Shown: in pieces, positions 1 to 7,812 of the stretch
Layout: each line of letters starts with the position of its first letter
Numbering within the stretch: position 1 is the first letter of the stretch
Origin: Myxococcales bacterium
GTDB lineage: Bacteria; Myxococcota_A; Polyangia; Polyangiales; Polyangiaceae
Length of the DNA: 64,000 bases
Direction of reading: 5' to 3'
Assembly (NCBI GenBank): GCA_016720545.1
Contig: JADKKK010000004.1
Span: forward strand, 186,001-250,000
Translations under genes and position numbers: made by a program
The notes under the pieces: model-generated
The model's database searches: none
The model's input: only the letters and a program-made list of their open reading frames with translations
Told to the model about the DNA's origin: nothing

Positions 1-1
1 C

Positions 2-787
2 GCGCCCGTCGTCACCGAGGTGCTCCCGATCGCCGAGGCGCGCGCCCGCGGCGCCGTCGCGATGTTCGGCGAGAAGTACGGCGACGTCGTGCGCGTGCTG
101 ACCATGACCCCCGACTCCGTCGAGCTCTGCGGTGGCACTCACGCGCGAGCGCTCGGTGAGATCGGGCTGTTCAAGGTGGTCTCCGAGGCCGGCATCGCGG
201 CGGGCGTGCGGCGCATCGAGGCGGTCACGGGCGCGAACGCGCTCGCGTACGTCCAGCGGCTCGAAGCGCAGGTGCGGTCGGCGGCGGCGACGCTCAAGGC
301 CTCTCCCGCGGAGCTCGGCGAGAAGCTCGACAAGCTCGTCCAGGGCTCGCGGGCGCTCGAGAAGGAGCTCGCCGACGCCAAGCGAAAGCTCGCGATGGGA
401 GGCGGGGCGGCGGGCGGCACCTCCGGGGGTGGAGCCCTCGACGACCTGTCGGGGCGCGCGAGCGCGCGGTCGTTCGGGAAGGTGCTCGCCGCCCGCGTCG
501 ACGCGCCAGATGGCGCGGTTCTCCGCGAGATGGCCGAGAAGCTCCGGGACAAGCTCGGGGAGTCGATCGTGCTGCTCGGCTCGGTGAACGGACCGAAGGC
601 GCAGCTCGTCTTGACCGTCTCCAAGGGGCTCATGGGCCGCTTCAAAGCGGGCGAGCTCATTCGCCCGGTCGCCGCGGTCGTTGGTGGCTCCGGCGGGGGT
701 CGCCCCGACATGGCGCAGGCCGGCGGGACCCAAATCGACAAGCTCGATGAGGCCCTCGCGGCGCTCGACGCGCTCACTCAAGGGTAG
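2..787 (+). CDS. alaS: Alanine--tRNA ligase, C-terminal part (5' end outside window)
   Basis: AlaRS charges tRNA-Ala in the cytoplasm. Only the C-terminal ~260 residues are in the window; the frame is open to the left edge. Visible first is the end of the editing (SAD) domain with the zinc-binding motif CGGTH and the following GLFKVVSEAGIAAGVRRIEA block, which is diagnostic. An alanine- and lysine-rich helical stretch follows, then the DHHA1-like C-Ala domain ending GGSGGGRPDMAQAGG...IDKLDEAL. The stop is TAG at 785-787. The gene converges on the minus-strand gene at 1190, with the inverted-repeat element between them. Nothing looks truncated apart from the window edge. Confidence 0.97.
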   Translation, partial: APVVTEVLPIAEARARGAVAMFGEKYGDVVRVLTMTPDSVELCGGTHARALGEIGLFKVVSEAGIAAGVRRIEAVTGANALAYVQRLEAQVRSAAATLKASPAELGEKLDKLVQGSRALEKELADAKRKLAMGGGAAGGTSGGGALDDLSGRASARSFGKVLAARVDAPDGAVLREMAEKLRDKLGESIVLLGSVNGPKAQLVLTVSKGLMGRFKAGELIRPVAAVVGGSGGGRPDMAQAGGTQIDKLDEALAALDALTQG

Positions 788-857
788 CGGGCGCCCCAAA
801 TCGTAAAAAGAGCAAGAGCTGAAGAAACTGGCGTCTCCGCCGCTCCGGCGGCGGTGC

Positions 858-1161
858 GCTAGTCCCCTGGAGTCGTGGTTCGTATCAGAAGTCCGGTCTC
901 GGTGTCATGCCGAGGAGCGAGGGGGTGCCCCGTTTTCGGCGGCGGCGGGCCCGTCCTCAACTCGGACGTCGTTCCGCGCGGTGGAGGCGGCGCTTTGCGC
1001 TCAGGGGACAGTGGTTTCGGGTGTGACCGCGCGAGAACGCCGACCCTCGAACATGAGTATCCTCCCACCGCCGCCGAAAACGGGACACCCCCTCGCTCCC
1101 TTGTGGCGAACGGCCGAACCCGCGCGAATTCTGGAAGGGATCACGCTTCCAGGGGACTAGC
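858..1161 (-). repeat. Nested inverted-repeat element (structured RNA or MITE-like), otherwise non-coding
   Basis: This fills most of the 402-base gap between alaS and the gene at 1190. Outer arms 858-871 and 1148-1161 are a perfect 14-bp inverted repeat (gctagtcccctgga). Inside, 914-949 pairs with 1064-1099 over 36 positions with only two mismatches. Both mismatches are C/A on the plus strand, so they are G-U wobbles in a minus-strand RNA. A third stem pairs 970-982 with 1026-1039 with one bulge, and a gcgc-ttt-gcgc hairpin sits at 990-1000. A minus-strand RNA would be the 3' UTR of the gene at 1190-1621. The terminal repeats could instead mark a small mobile element; I see no transposase and no clear target duplication. 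Open frames here (e.g. 859-1068) have no gene-like features. Confidence 0.7.
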
Positions 1162-1621
<460 letters not shown>

Positions 1622-1691
1622 GACGCCACCCTTCGACGCGGGTCGGAATTGCGGTTGCTTCGCGTCGAAGGATCGACGACGCTAGCGGTCT

Positions 1692-1707
1692 GACAGCGCC
1701 AGCTGTC
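1692..1707. promoter_or_regulatory. 16-bp palindrome in kinase leader
   Basis: gacagc-gcca-gctgtc is a perfect inverted repeat with a 4-base spacer ending 18 bp before the kinase ATG at 1726. A third gacagc copy follows at 1709-1714. It could be an operator in this divergent intergenic region or a leader hairpin. No Shine-Dalgarno sequence is evident before the ATG. Function is inference. Confidence 0.35.
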
Positions 1708-1725
1708 GGACAGCGACCACCCGGC

Positions 1726-3447
1726 ATGACCGAAACGCAGCGTACTTCGCCGCCACCCCCGATCTCGCACGGCACCGTCATCAACGAGCGGTACGAGATC
1801 TCCCAGAGCCTCGGGAAGGGAGGCATGGGGGAGGTGTTTCTCGCGTACGATCGGACGACCCACCAGAAGGTCGCGCTGAAGATCGTACGCGAGGAGGCAC
1901 GCATGCCCGGCGACGACGAAGCGCTTCGGCAGGAGCTGCTCCACGCGCGCTCGGTGTCGAACCCCTTCGTGTGCCGCGTCCACGACCTGGTCCCCTCCGG
2001 CTATGGGCCCATCCTCGTGATGGAGCACATCACCGGGAAGACGCTCCACACCCATATTCGCCTGAAGAAGGCGCTCGGGGGGTACACCTCGGACGAGTTC
2101 CGCCGCATCGCGCACGAGGTCTCGTCGGGCGTCGCCGCGATCCACGCGCAGGGGCTCGTCCACGGCGACCTCAAGCCCGGCAACGTCATGGTCACGTCCA
2201 ACCCGGACGGCTCCATCGGCAAGGCCATCGTCCTCGACTTCGGCTTCGCGAAAGAGCGCGCCCGCGCGAGCGCGCGTCGACCCGGGGCTCCGCCCGACGG
2301 CGGGACGCCCAACTACATGGCGCCCGAGCGCATTCGGTCCGGTGGCGCTTCGCAGGAGGACGACCTCTACGCGCTAGGCCTGACGCTGTGGGAGATGTGG
2401 ACCTGCCGCGTGCCGGAGCCCGGGTACAAGCCCCGCGCCAAGCCGATGCGCAACCAGATCATGTTCGACGTGCCTTCGGGGCTGTCCGTCGACGAGATCA
2501 AGCAGATCTTCCGCTGCCTATCCGACGAGCCCACCCAGCGCATCCCAGCGCGCCACCTCCGGTTCTTCAACCCGGCTGCGCTCACCACGAGCGGCGTGCA
2601 GCTCCCACGCGAGCGCCTCGACCCCGGGCCCCCGCCCGGTCGCAGCGCCGCCACGAGCTTCCAGCCCGGGTCCCAGTCCTTGCTCACCACGTTCGCGACG
2701 AACTCGCCCGAGTACGTCGGTGAGCTCATCGCCCTCGACAAGCCGCAGATCTCCATCGGGCGTCGCACCGACGTCGACATCGTCGTGCCTGAGGCCACGG
2801 TGAGCGGACACCACGCGAACCTCCGGTGGAGCGCGGGGAGCTGGCAAATCGAGGATCAGGGCTCCACGAACGGTACCTACGTAGAGCACACGTACGAGCG
2901 CAAGAAGTCGGTCAATCTCATGCACTCGGGCGAGGTGCAGTTCGGCGAGCTGCGCTTCAAGCTCGTGAGCTTCCCGAAGGACTCCGCCGCGCACAAGCGC
3001 GCGCGCACCTACCTGGCGAAGCGCGACGGCCTCACCGGGCTCTACGCCACCGACTACCTGCTCAAGGCCGTCCAAGAAGAGGCCCAGTTCGCCGAGTGGG
3101 TGGAGCAGCCGCTCACCGTGGCGCGCTACGAGCTGCGCGGGCCGACACGCCAGGTATCGGAGCGGCCGACCATCCTCGAGATGCTCGCGCTGCGCCGCGC
3201 GGCGACCCGCGTCATCGAGCTGACCGACATGCTCTTGCTCTCGCTCATCGCCGTCACGGGCGGCAAGACCGGGCCGTTGCGGTTCGCGGTCGCGATGGTC
3301 GGGCCCGGCCCACACGAGGCGAAGAGCCTGGTCGAGCAGGTGGTGGGGCAGGTTCAAGGGATGCTCCCCGAGGGGCTCGATCTGCACGCGTCGATCGCGC
3401 GCCACGAGCCGGGCATGAACGTGCGCGCGCTCGTCGATCCAGCCTGA
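1726..3447 (+). CDS. Ser/Thr protein kinase with FHA domain and degenerate GGDEF-like C-terminus
   Basis: A 573-aa cytosolic Hanks-type kinase. Residues ~20-290 are the kinase domain: glycine loop GKGGMGEV (30-37), ATP-binding Lys52 in VALKIV, catalytic loop HGDLKPGN (146-153), DFG 171-173, and the MAPERI motif. The usual HRD is HGD, so this is a non-RD kinase whose activity may not need activation-loop phosphorylation (inference). Residues ~335-415 are an FHA phosphothreonine-binding domain (SIGRRTDVD, GHHANL, GSTNGTYVE). From ~433, RDGLTGLYATDYL matches the opening of GGDEF domains, but the position of GGDEF reads GGKTGPLRFAVAMVG, so the cyclase signature is missing. No membrane segment is seen. 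The gene is followed by a small membrane-protein gene on the same strand. Confidence 0.92.
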   Translation: MTETQRTSPPPPISHGTVINERYEISQSLGKGGMGEVFLAYDRTTHQKVALKIVREEARMPGDDEALRQELLHARSVSNPFVCRVHDLVPSGYGPILVMEHITGKTLHTHIRLKKALGGYTSDEFRRIAHEVSSGVAAIHAQGLVHGDLKPGNVMVTSNPDGSIGKAIVLDFGFAKERARASARRPGAPPDGGTPNYMAPERIRSGGASQEDDLYALGLTLWEMWTCRVPEPGYKPRAKPMRNQIMFDVPSGLSVDEIKQIFRCLSDEPTQRIPARHLRFFNPAALTTSGVQLPRERLDPGPPPGRSAATSFQPGSQSLLTTFATNSPEYVGELIALDKPQISIGRRTDVDIVVPEATVSGHHANLRWSAGSWQIEDQGSTNGTYVEHTYERKKSVNLMHSGEVQFGELRFKLVSFPKDSAAHKRARTYLAKRDGLTGLYATDYLLKAVQEEAQFAEWVEQPLTVARYELRGPTRQVSERPTILEMLALRRAATRVIELTDMLLLSLIAVTGGKTGPLRFAVAMVGPGPHEAKSLVEQVVGQVQGMLPEGLDLHASIARHEPGMNVRALVDPA

Positions 3448-3464
3448 GTCGGCGCTGGCCAGTG

Positions 3465-3480
3465 GCGTAGAGGCGTAGAG
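3465..3480. repeat. Octamer repeat gcgtagag x2
   Basis: Two perfect tandem copies of an 8-bp unit in the 46-bp gap between the kinase and the next gene, ending 13 bp before the ATG at 3494. A related degenerate octamer array occurs at 10054-10085, also intergenic. Low complexity; role unknown. Confidence 0.5.
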
Positions 3481-3493
3481 GCACAGCGCGCGA

Positions 3494-4150
3494 ATGACCG
3501 ACTCGCAGAGACAGCCGTCGCATCCGCCTTCGGAGCCCCGCCCCGCGCGGCGAAGCTTCGTCGAGCCGGCCCGTGACGCCCCGGTGCGCCTCCAGCTCCT
3601 GGGCGCCCTGTTGCTTCCGTTCCTGCTCATCGCGGGGCTGCTCTACGTGTGGCGGCGGCCGCGGGCCGACGAGTCGGCGAAGGTTGACGCCGCGACCAAC
3701 CCGCCCGCGAGCGCGGAGGCCACGGCCACGGTGGACGCCGGCGCGCCCGCCGCCCCGGCGGGGCCCGCGGTGAAGCTGGGCGAGGTGAAGATCCTCGGGT
3801 GCCAAGACGCCCGCAAGAAGCTCCCGCCCGAGCAATGCGATCACGTCCCGCTGGTCGAGCAGGCGCTCGTGAAGGCCATCGAGTCGCAGAGCAAGTGCCT
3901 GCCCGAGTCGGCCGGGGCGGGAAGCATCGAGTACGCCGTCGACGTCACCTTCACGCGAAAGCGCACCCCCGTGGTGCTCTCGCTGCCCCGCGCGGGTCGC
4001 TCGTTCAAGAACGCGAAGGTCGTGGGCCCCTGCGCGAAGGCCGTGCGCGCGCAGCTCGCGACGCTCTCCCTCGAGGGCGCGCCCCATACACACGCACGCT
4101 ACAAGCTCAGTGTCGTCGCGACCTACGGGGCGGCGGCCCGCGAACGCTGA
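3494..4150 (+). CDS. Single-pass membrane protein of unknown function, 218 aa
   Basis: Residues ~1-33 are cytosolic and proline/arginine-rich. One membrane helix follows (LLGALLLPFLLIAGLLYVW, ~36-55), then an Ala/Thr linker and a periplasmic domain of ~140 residues with four cysteines. That domain (VKLGEVKILGCQDARKKLP through YKLSVVATY) resembles in layout the C-terminal domains of many myxobacterial envelope proteins, where a short beta-rich unit follows a single helix, but I cannot name a family. It lies 46 bp after the kinase gene on the same strand, so it may be co-transcribed with it and be membrane-located. No catalytic motif is visible. Confidence 0.7.
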   Translation: MTDSQRQPSHPPSEPRPARRSFVEPARDAPVRLQLLGALLLPFLLIAGLLYVWRRPRADESAKVDAATNPPASAEATATVDAGAPAAPAGPAVKLGEVKILGCQDARKKLPPEQCDHVPLVEQALVKAIESQSKCLPESAGAGSIEYAVDVTFTRKRTPVVLSLPRAGRSFKNAKVVGPCAKAVRAQLATLSLEGAPHTHARYKLSVVATYGAAARER

Positions 4151-4183
4151 GCGCCCGCCGAAAAAGTTGCTAGGATGCCCCTC

Positions 4184-4369
4184 ATGAAGCGCGTCCTCGC
4201 TCTGCTGCCGCTCGCCGCGACCTTGCTCGTCCCGCAGCTCGCCCTGGCCTGCCCGTCGGGCGCGAGCTCGTGCTCGGGCCCCTCGGGCTACGCCTCCACC
4301 TTCGGCGTCGGTGTCGCCGCCGGCATTCTCTCAATCCTGTACGAGCGCACGCGGGGGAAGCGGCGGTGA
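4184..4369 (+). CDS. Small exported or membrane protein, 61 aa
   Basis: Begins MKRVLALLPLAATLLVPQLALA, a clear signal peptide with an ALA cleavage site before Cys. A short Ser/Cys/Gly-rich stretch follows, then a second hydrophobic helix (FGVGVAAGILSIL) and a basic tail ERTRGKRR. It is probably anchored in the inner membrane with a tiny periplasmic loop. The ATG at 4184 is chosen over 4175 because AGGA at 4172-4175 is correctly spaced from 4184 and overlaps 4175. The -3 residue is Ala, so the site is not a canonical lipobox. Unknown function. Confidence 0.6.
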   Translation: MKRVLALLPLAATLLVPQLALACPSGASSCSGPSGYASTFGVGVAAGILSILYERTRGKRR

Positions 4370-4390
4370 TGACCGGCTCCCGCCTCGAGG

Positions 4391-5179
4391 CTATTCCCGC
4401 GAGAAGAGCGCGTCGTCGTAGATGCGCAGCGAGCGGAACAGCCCCTGATCGCTGCGCTCGAGCACGAAGAGCGACGGGGTAGGGCGGACCTCGGCGCCGT
4501 GCACGCTGAGCAGCGCGCCCTCGACGATGCAGTGGCGACCGTCGTCGCCCATGCCCGTGGGGAAAAAATTGACCCCGCCGGCGAGCAGATGCACGAAGCC
4601 TGCGGCGATGTTGGCCCGGCCCTCGCGCTGCCGCGCCGTGGGTTCGCGCGTGAAAGATGCCGGATCGAAGAGCGCCGAGGCGGCGACGGGATCGCCCGCG
4701 GCGAACGCGTCGAGCAGCGCGCGCACGTTGTCCGGCAACACCGCCGGGAGCGGCGGCAGGCTCAGCGGCGCGCGCCCCGTGCAGCGGGGCAGCTCGCGCG
4801 CGCGGCAGTACACCCGCAGCTCCACCTCGCGCGATCGGCGGCGCTCGGCGACGACGGCGATGGGCAGCGCGAGCCGCAGCTCCGCCCGATCGAACTCGAG
4901 TGTGCCCTCGGTCATGTCCCGGTCGATGCCCGTGACGAACGCGTAGCGCTCGAATTTCGCGTTCGTTTCGGCGAGCTTCTCGCGGAGCCGCTCCAAGTGG
5001 GCGGACAGGTCGGCGAGACCCGAGCTGCGCCCGAACATGGGCTCGTCGAGGGTGGCTCGCGCCCCAAGGCGCAGAAGCAGCGGCTCGAGCTCGCTCGCCA
5101 GGATGGCGGGGAAGAACACCTCGGACAACCAGCCGCGAAGGCTTGAAGGGTTTCCGCGCTCTTCCGATCCGATGCTCAT
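4391..5179 (-). CDS. SnoaL/NTF2-like domain protein, 262 aa
   Basis: Start ATG at 5179 follows the strong ribosome site AAGGGGCG. The N-terminal half (to ~130) is charged and helical. The C-terminal half (~150-262) has the SnoaL-like layout: LLDAFAAGDPVAASALFDP, then INIAAGF-like helix, DDGRHCIVEGALLSV, and a final strand pair LFVLERSDQGLFRSLRIYDD. This alpha+beta barrel usually binds small hydrophobic ligands; substrate and activity cannot be assigned. The gene is divergent from the HMG-CoA-lyase gene (69 bp apart). A much longer open frame extends upstream to 6358 but is antisense to mvaB and is not used. Confidence 0.7.
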   Translation of the reverse strand: MSIGSEERGNPSSLRGWLSEVFFPAILASELEPLLLRLGARATLDEPMFGRSSGLADLSAHLERLREKLAETNAKFERYAFVTGIDRDMTEGTLEFDRAELRLALPIAVVAERRRSREVELRVYCRARELPRCTGRAPLSLPPLPAVLPDNVRALLDAFAAGDPVAASALFDPASFTREPTARQREGRANIAAGFVHLLAGGVNFFPTGMGDDGRHCIVEGALLSVHGAEVRPTPSLFVLERSDQGLFRSLRIYDDALFSRE

Positions 5180-5248
5180 CTCGCCCCTTGAGACTGCTCC
5201 CTTTCCCCCAGGGAACGCAATCTCTATTCTGGTCGAAAAGAGGGTTCG

Positions 5249-6241
5249 ATGGCCAGCGAAACGGTTCTCTTCGCGTCCGCGCCGGACGCGGCCTCGATCT
5301 ACGAGGTTTCCATGCGCGACGGCCTCCAAAACGAGGCGCGGACCCTCCCGCTCGGCGACAAGCTCGCCCTGCTGGATGCGCTCCTCGGGAGTGGGCTTCG
5401 GCGCGTCGAGCTCACGAGCTTCGTCTCGCCCACGTGGATCCCGCAGCTCGCCGACGCCGACGCGCTCGCGCAAGCGGTGGGCGCGCGGTCCATCCCGCCG
5501 GGCGCCGTCCTCTCTGCGCTCTGCCCGAACGCCCGCGGCCTCGCGCGCGCCCTCGCCGTGGGCCTGCGCGAGATCGCCGTCTTCGTGAGCGCGAGCGAGA
5601 CCCACAACAAGAAGAACGTGAACCGCACCATCGAGGAGTCGCTCGCCGGCTTCGAAGCGGTGGTCGCCCCCGCCCGTGCGGCGGGCGTCGCGGTCCGCGC
5701 CTACGTGTCGTGCGTTTGGGGTTGTCCGTACGAAGGCGACGTCGACGAGCGCGCCGCGGCGGCCATCGCGAAGCGACTCCTCGCGCTCGGCTGCTACCAG
5801 GTGTCGCTCGGCGACACGATCGGCGCCGGCACGCCACGGCAGACCGCGCGCATCGTCGAGAGGTTCCTTGGCGAGTTGCCCGTCGACGCCGTCGCGCTCC
5901 ACATGCACGACACGCGCGGGACCGCGCTCGCCAACGTGCTCGCGGGGCTGGAGCTCGGCGTGAGGCACTTCGACGCGTCCGTCGGGGGGCTCGGCGGTTG
6001 CCCCTACGCCGCCGGAGCCGCGGGCAACGTCGCGACCGAGGACCTCGTGTACCTGCTCGAGGGCATGGGCGTGCGCACCGGGCTCAGCCTGCCCGCGCTC
6101 GTGGAAGCGGCGCAGGTCGCCTCGCGTGTGGTCGGCAGGGTGCTGCCGGGAAAGGTGCACCGCGCCGGCCCGCTGCGCCGTGAGGGGGCGCCAAACTTTG
6201 CCCCCGAAAGCGCCGCGTCTTCGAGTAAAGCCACGCCGTGA
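5249..6241 (+). CDS. mvaB: Hydroxymethylglutaryl-CoA lyase (or close DRE-TIM lyase)
   Basis: Predicted to cleave HMG-CoA to acetoacetate and acetyl-CoA in leucine/ketone-body breakdown; myxobacteria also use related steps for isovaleryl-CoA. A 330-aa TIM-barrel enzyme with EVSMRDGLQNE (19-29), VELTSFVSPTWIPQLAD, metal-binding histidines in ALHMHDTRGTALANV, and the active-site signature GGLGGCPYAAGAAGN containing the catalytic Cys. Length and motifs match the family (~300 aa). The ATG at 5249 is preceded by AGAGGG. Its stop overlaps the GTG of the DUF192 lipoprotein by 4 bp, so the two are probably translated together. No other leucine-catabolism genes are in view. Confidence 0.9.
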   Translation: MASETVLFASAPDAASIYEVSMRDGLQNEARTLPLGDKLALLDALLGSGLRRVELTSFVSPTWIPQLADADALAQAVGARSIPPGAVLSALCPNARGLARALAVGLREIAVFVSASETHNKKNVNRTIEESLAGFEAVVAPARAAGVAVRAYVSCVWGCPYEGDVDERAAAAIAKRLLALGCYQVSLGDTIGAGTPRQTARIVERFLGELPVDAVALHMHDTRGTALANVLAGLELGVRHFDASVGGLGGCPYAAGAAGNVATEDLVYLLEGMGVRTGLSLPALVEAAQVASRVVGRVLPGKVHRAGPLRREGAPNFAPESAASSSKATP

Positions 6242-6891
6242 TCCGCACCGTCCGCGCCTCCCGCCTCGTCCGCCTGCGCGGTCGTCTGCGCGCTCCCATC
6301 GCGGTCTTCGGCGCGCTCGGGCTGCTCGCTTGTCGACGCTCCCCCGAGGAGCTGCCACCCCCCTCCACGGTCCCGAGCTCCGCGTCGATCCCGCCCCCCG
6401 TGGCGACGGCGACTCCTCTCACCTCCGCCTCCCCGGCGCCAGGCACGTCCTCGGCCGCAGCGCCGAAGGCCCCGCCCAAGGTGCCGGGCTGCCCCCCCGA
6501 TCCCGAGGGATCGCCCATGGCCGCCACGTTCGCGATCGTCTTCCCCGAGGCCGGTGGCGCGAAGGTCGAGGCCGAGCTCGCGCGCAACGAGCACGACGTC
6601 ACGCGTGGCCTCATGTACCGGACCGAGATGCCCGCCGACCACGGCATGCTCTTCCAGATGCCGCGCCGCGAAGAGCAGATTTTCTGGATGCGGAACACCT
6701 GCCTCTCGCTCGACATGCTCTTCCTCGACGACGACGGCACCGTCATCGGCGTCCTCGAGCGCGTACCCATCCTGAACGAGGCGCCGCGCACCGTGCGAAA
6801 GCCCTCGCGCTACGTGCTCGAGGTCAACGCCGGGTGGGCCGCGGCCCACGGGGTCCGCGCGGGGATGCGCGCGAAGCTCCCGAGCCTCTGA
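6238..6891 (+). CDS. DUF192-family lipoprotein
   Basis: Starts with GTG overlapping the upstream stop (GTGA). The N-terminus is an arginine-rich signal peptide ending in lipobox LLAC, followed by a ~60-residue Pro/Ser/Ala linker. The C-terminal ~110 residues are a complete DUF192 domain: RNEHDVTRGLMYRTEMPADHGMLF, then IFWMRNTCLSLDMLFLDDDG, and VLEVNAGWAAAHGVRAGM. DUF192 proteins are small, envelope-located and of unknown biochemical function. The lipid anchor suggests a periplasmic membrane location. Family is clear, role is not. Confidence 0.88.
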   Translation: MIRTVRASRLVRLRGRLRAPIAVFGALGLLACRRSPEELPPPSTVPSSASIPPPVATATPLTSASPAPGTSSAAAPKAPPKVPGCPPDPEGSPMAATFAIVFPEAGGAKVEAELARNEHDVTRGLMYRTEMPADHGMLFQMPRREEQIFWMRNTCLSLDMLFLDDDGTVIGVLERVPILNEAPRTVRKPSRYVLEVNAGWAAAHGVRAGMRAKLPSL

Positions 6892-6960
6892 TTCCCGGCC
6901 TCCCGAGCCCGCGGCGCGCCCTATTTCGCCGGCGATGCGCGTCGTGGTAAGGGAGGGCCC

Positions 6961-7737
6961 ATGCGTCACACGGCTCCCGTCCTCGCCCTCGCGCTCGCGC
7001 TCTCTTCCGCGCTGGCTTGCAGCAAGAGCTCTCCGCCCGAGCTCACCACCGCGCACGCCGATCCGGCGGTCGCGACCGCGGCCCAGAGCGCCGTGGTTCA
7101 GCCCAGCCACCCGGGCCAGGGAGGCGGCGGCGTCTCGTCCGCCACGGGCGGCGATCCCCTCGCTGGGCGCTTCAGCCTCGCAGACGCGACCCGCGACGTC
7201 CACGGCACCGGCGCGCTCCTCGCCACCATCGACACCTCGAAGGGCGCGCTCACCTGCAAGCTCTTCGAGGACAAAGCCCCAATCACGGTGGCGAACTTCG
7301 TCGGCCTGGCGACGGGCAAGCGCCCGTGGAAGGACGGCGACACGTGGGTCAGTCGCCCCGCGTACGACGGCACCACTTTCCACCGCATCATCAAGGGCTT
7401 CATGATCCAGGGCGGCGACGCCAAGGGGAACGGCACGGGCGAGCCGGGCTACGTCATCAAGGACGAGCTCTGGGAGGGCGCGAAGCACGACCGCGCCGGC
7501 CTGCTCTGCATGGCGAACCGTGGCCCGAACACGAACGGCGCCCAGTTCTTCATCACCGACGACCGCGCCCCGCACCTCGACGTCAGCTACACGATCTTCG
7601 GCGAGTGCGCGCCGGTCGACACGGTGCACGCGATCGCGAACGTGTCGGTCATCGGCGAGCGCCCAGCGACGACGGTCACCATCAAGAAGATCACGATCGC
7701 GCGCGAGAAGGCCGCGGCGGCTCCGGCCGCGAAGTAG
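6961..7737 (+). CDS. Cyclophilin-type peptidyl-prolyl isomerase, lipoprotein
   Basis: Catalyses cis-trans isomerisation of Xaa-Pro bonds during folding of exported proteins. The signal peptide ends SSALAC (lipobox ALAC), so it is probably a periplasmic lipoprotein. After a ~60-residue linker, the cyclophilin domain (~75-250) shows TFHRIIKGFMIQGGDAKGNGTGEPGY with the catalytic Arg in FHRI, then LCMANRGPNTNGAQFFIT and HLDVSYTIFGE. All are standard active-site segments. It lies 69 bp after the DUF192 gene. A hairpin at 7774-7792 separates it from the convergent membrane-protein gene. Confidence 0.93.
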   Translation: MRHTAPVLALALALSSALACSKSSPPELTTAHADPAVATAAQSAVVQPSHPGQGGGGVSSATGGDPLAGRFSLADATRDVHGTGALLATIDTSKGALTCKLFEDKAPITVANFVGLATGKRPWKDGDTWVSRPAYDGTTFHRIIKGFMIQGGDAKGNGTGEPGYVIKDELWEGAKHDRAGLLCMANRGPNTNGAQFFITDDRAPHLDVSYTIFGECAPVDTVHAIANVSVIGERPATTVTIKKITIAREKAAAAPAAK

Positions 7738-7773
7738 ACCGCGCGCGGCGCACACGCTCTGGGGATCGCGCCG

Positions 7774-7792
7774 GGGGACCTCGTCGGTCCCT
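7774..7792. terminator. Hairpin between convergent genes
   Basis: gggacc (7775-7780) pairs with ggtccc (7786-7791) around a 5-base loop, with a G-T extension outside. It lies between the stops of the cyclophilin gene and the convergent membrane-protein gene. No T tract is present, so intrinsic termination is only plausible. Confidence 0.35.
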
Positions 7793-7812
7793 TCGCACTG
7801 GCCACGCGCGCT

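Noticed and set aside
5180..6358. Upstream extension of the SnoaL-like gene to 655 codons
   Set aside because: Antisense to mvaB; the ATG at 5179 has a strong ribosome site and begins the gene-like sequence.
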